From positions 206 to 42,391 of the forward strand of contig NZ_MSLS01000033.1 of the NCBI RefSeq assembly GCF_001940785.1: DNA of 42,186 nucleotides, in the 5' to 3' direction. Numbering within the stretch: position 1 is the stretch's first letter; each line of letters starts with the position of its first letter. Below are positions 41,954 to 42,186 of this stretch, in pieces. The notes under the pieces were generated by a model. The model was not told the DNA's origin, made no database searches, and saw only the letters and a program-made list of their open reading frames with translations. A program made the translations under genes and the position numbers. Origin of the DNA: Bacillus sp. MRMR6 (lineage in GTDB: Bacteria > Bacillota > Bacilli > Bacillales > Cytobacillaceae).

Positions 41954-41992
41954 AATGTGCCAACCCCTCAGCATTGGGATTGGCACATTTTA
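41954..41992 (+). terminator. Bidirectional terminator between convergent genes
   Basis: AAATGTGCCAACCCC pairs with a later GGGATTGGCACATTT. Confidence 0.85.
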
Positions 41993-42000
41993 ATTTATAC

Positions 42001-42186
42001 TTATGAAATTCCCTTAATAATTTCTTCTGCATTTTCTGGCTTTTTGGTAAATTTGCTGACAATAATAGTTACTACAGTAGCGATTAAAAATCCATGGAAC
42101 GCTTCGTATGTGATTCCAAAGAAGATCGATGACATAACTTCTTTTACATTTGGTAAAAACGTTAACGTCCATGCTGGTTGTTGTTT
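42001..42186 (-). CDS. C-terminal end of a membrane transporter (partial, possibly sodium:solute symporter)
   Basis: Sixty-one C-terminal codons are visible and the gene runs off the window edge. The stretch ITYEAFHGFLIATVVTIIVS is one membrane segment, and FTKKPENAEEIIKGIS is a charged cytoplasmic tail with FTKKP, a pattern seen at the end of SSS-type symporters. The family is a guess from this short piece. Confidence 0.5.
   Translation of the reverse strand, partial: KQQPAWTLTFLPNVKEVMSSIFFGITYEAFHGFLIATVVTIIVSKFTKKPENAEEIIKGIS

Overview
The window looks like a chromosomal segment of a low-GC, spore-forming Bacillaceae bacterium (Bacillus/Neobacillus-like). This rests on the AT-rich base composition, strong AAGGAGG ribosome binding sites with frequent TTG/GTG starts, CspB-type and CarD-type genes, a TPP riboswitch with a Gram-positive style attenuator, and several families of dispersed palindromes. 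No rRNA or tRNA gene was seen. All calls are from reading the sequence; no database search was run.

Layout. (1) 1-4.6 kb is degraded accessory DNA: a nearly identical ~0.7 kb block present twice (offset 2521 bp), an ankyrin gene and its truncated copy, a small Cys-containing protein gene and a frameshifted relative, a 5'-truncated group II intron, a broken aminoglycoside-phosphotransferase-like gene and small remnants. (2) 4.7-7.3 kb holds an MFS transporter and PhzF pair and an RraB-like gene. (3) 7.7-15.8 kb is a one-directional (minus) catabolic operon: unusual regulator, Ntn-type asparaginase/isoaspartyl peptidase, NCS1 permease, SDR, two Amidohydro_2 proteins, M20 amidohydrolase, SDR, terminator. 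The second Amidohydro_2 protein lacks most metal ligands. (4) 16.4-21.4 kb holds a second minus operon (DUF3100-like membrane protein, small membrane protein, SsnA-type amidohydrolase, TSUP permease, GntR regulator), then a BKACE (DUF849) gene fragment lying between two palindromic repeats.

(5) 21.9-28.3 kb is the most interesting part. A minus-strand TPP riboswitch with a terminator precedes luxE-like and luxC-like genes, a ThiXYZ/SsuABC-like ABC importer, an SDR, and a decayed thiM (hydroxyethylthiazole kinase) remnant. LuxE + LuxC + SDR form a logical acid -> acyl-enzyme -> aldehyde -> alcohol series. Under TPP control and next to a thiM relic, this suggests uptake and reductive salvage of an oxidised (carboxylated) thiamin fragment, such as a thiazole acetate or a pyrimidine carboxylate. 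The regulation and gene order are read from sequence; the substrate is inference.

(6) 28.4-42.2 kb is mostly housekeeping or scattered genes: lipoprotein, cold-shock protein, ABC-F ATPase, TruA, DHA2-type MFS, a solo receiver domain, a VOC protein, an IS256 transposase remnant, a 16-copy 52-bp tandem array, a quinone-oxidoreductase-type dehydrogenase, CarD, an M20 dipeptidase, a secreted CAP-domain protein, and the 3' end of a membrane transporter. Two palindrome families (GGGTCAGTCCCCC and GTGCC-GGCAC types) recur through the window, often beside broken genes, and one element is a chimera of both.
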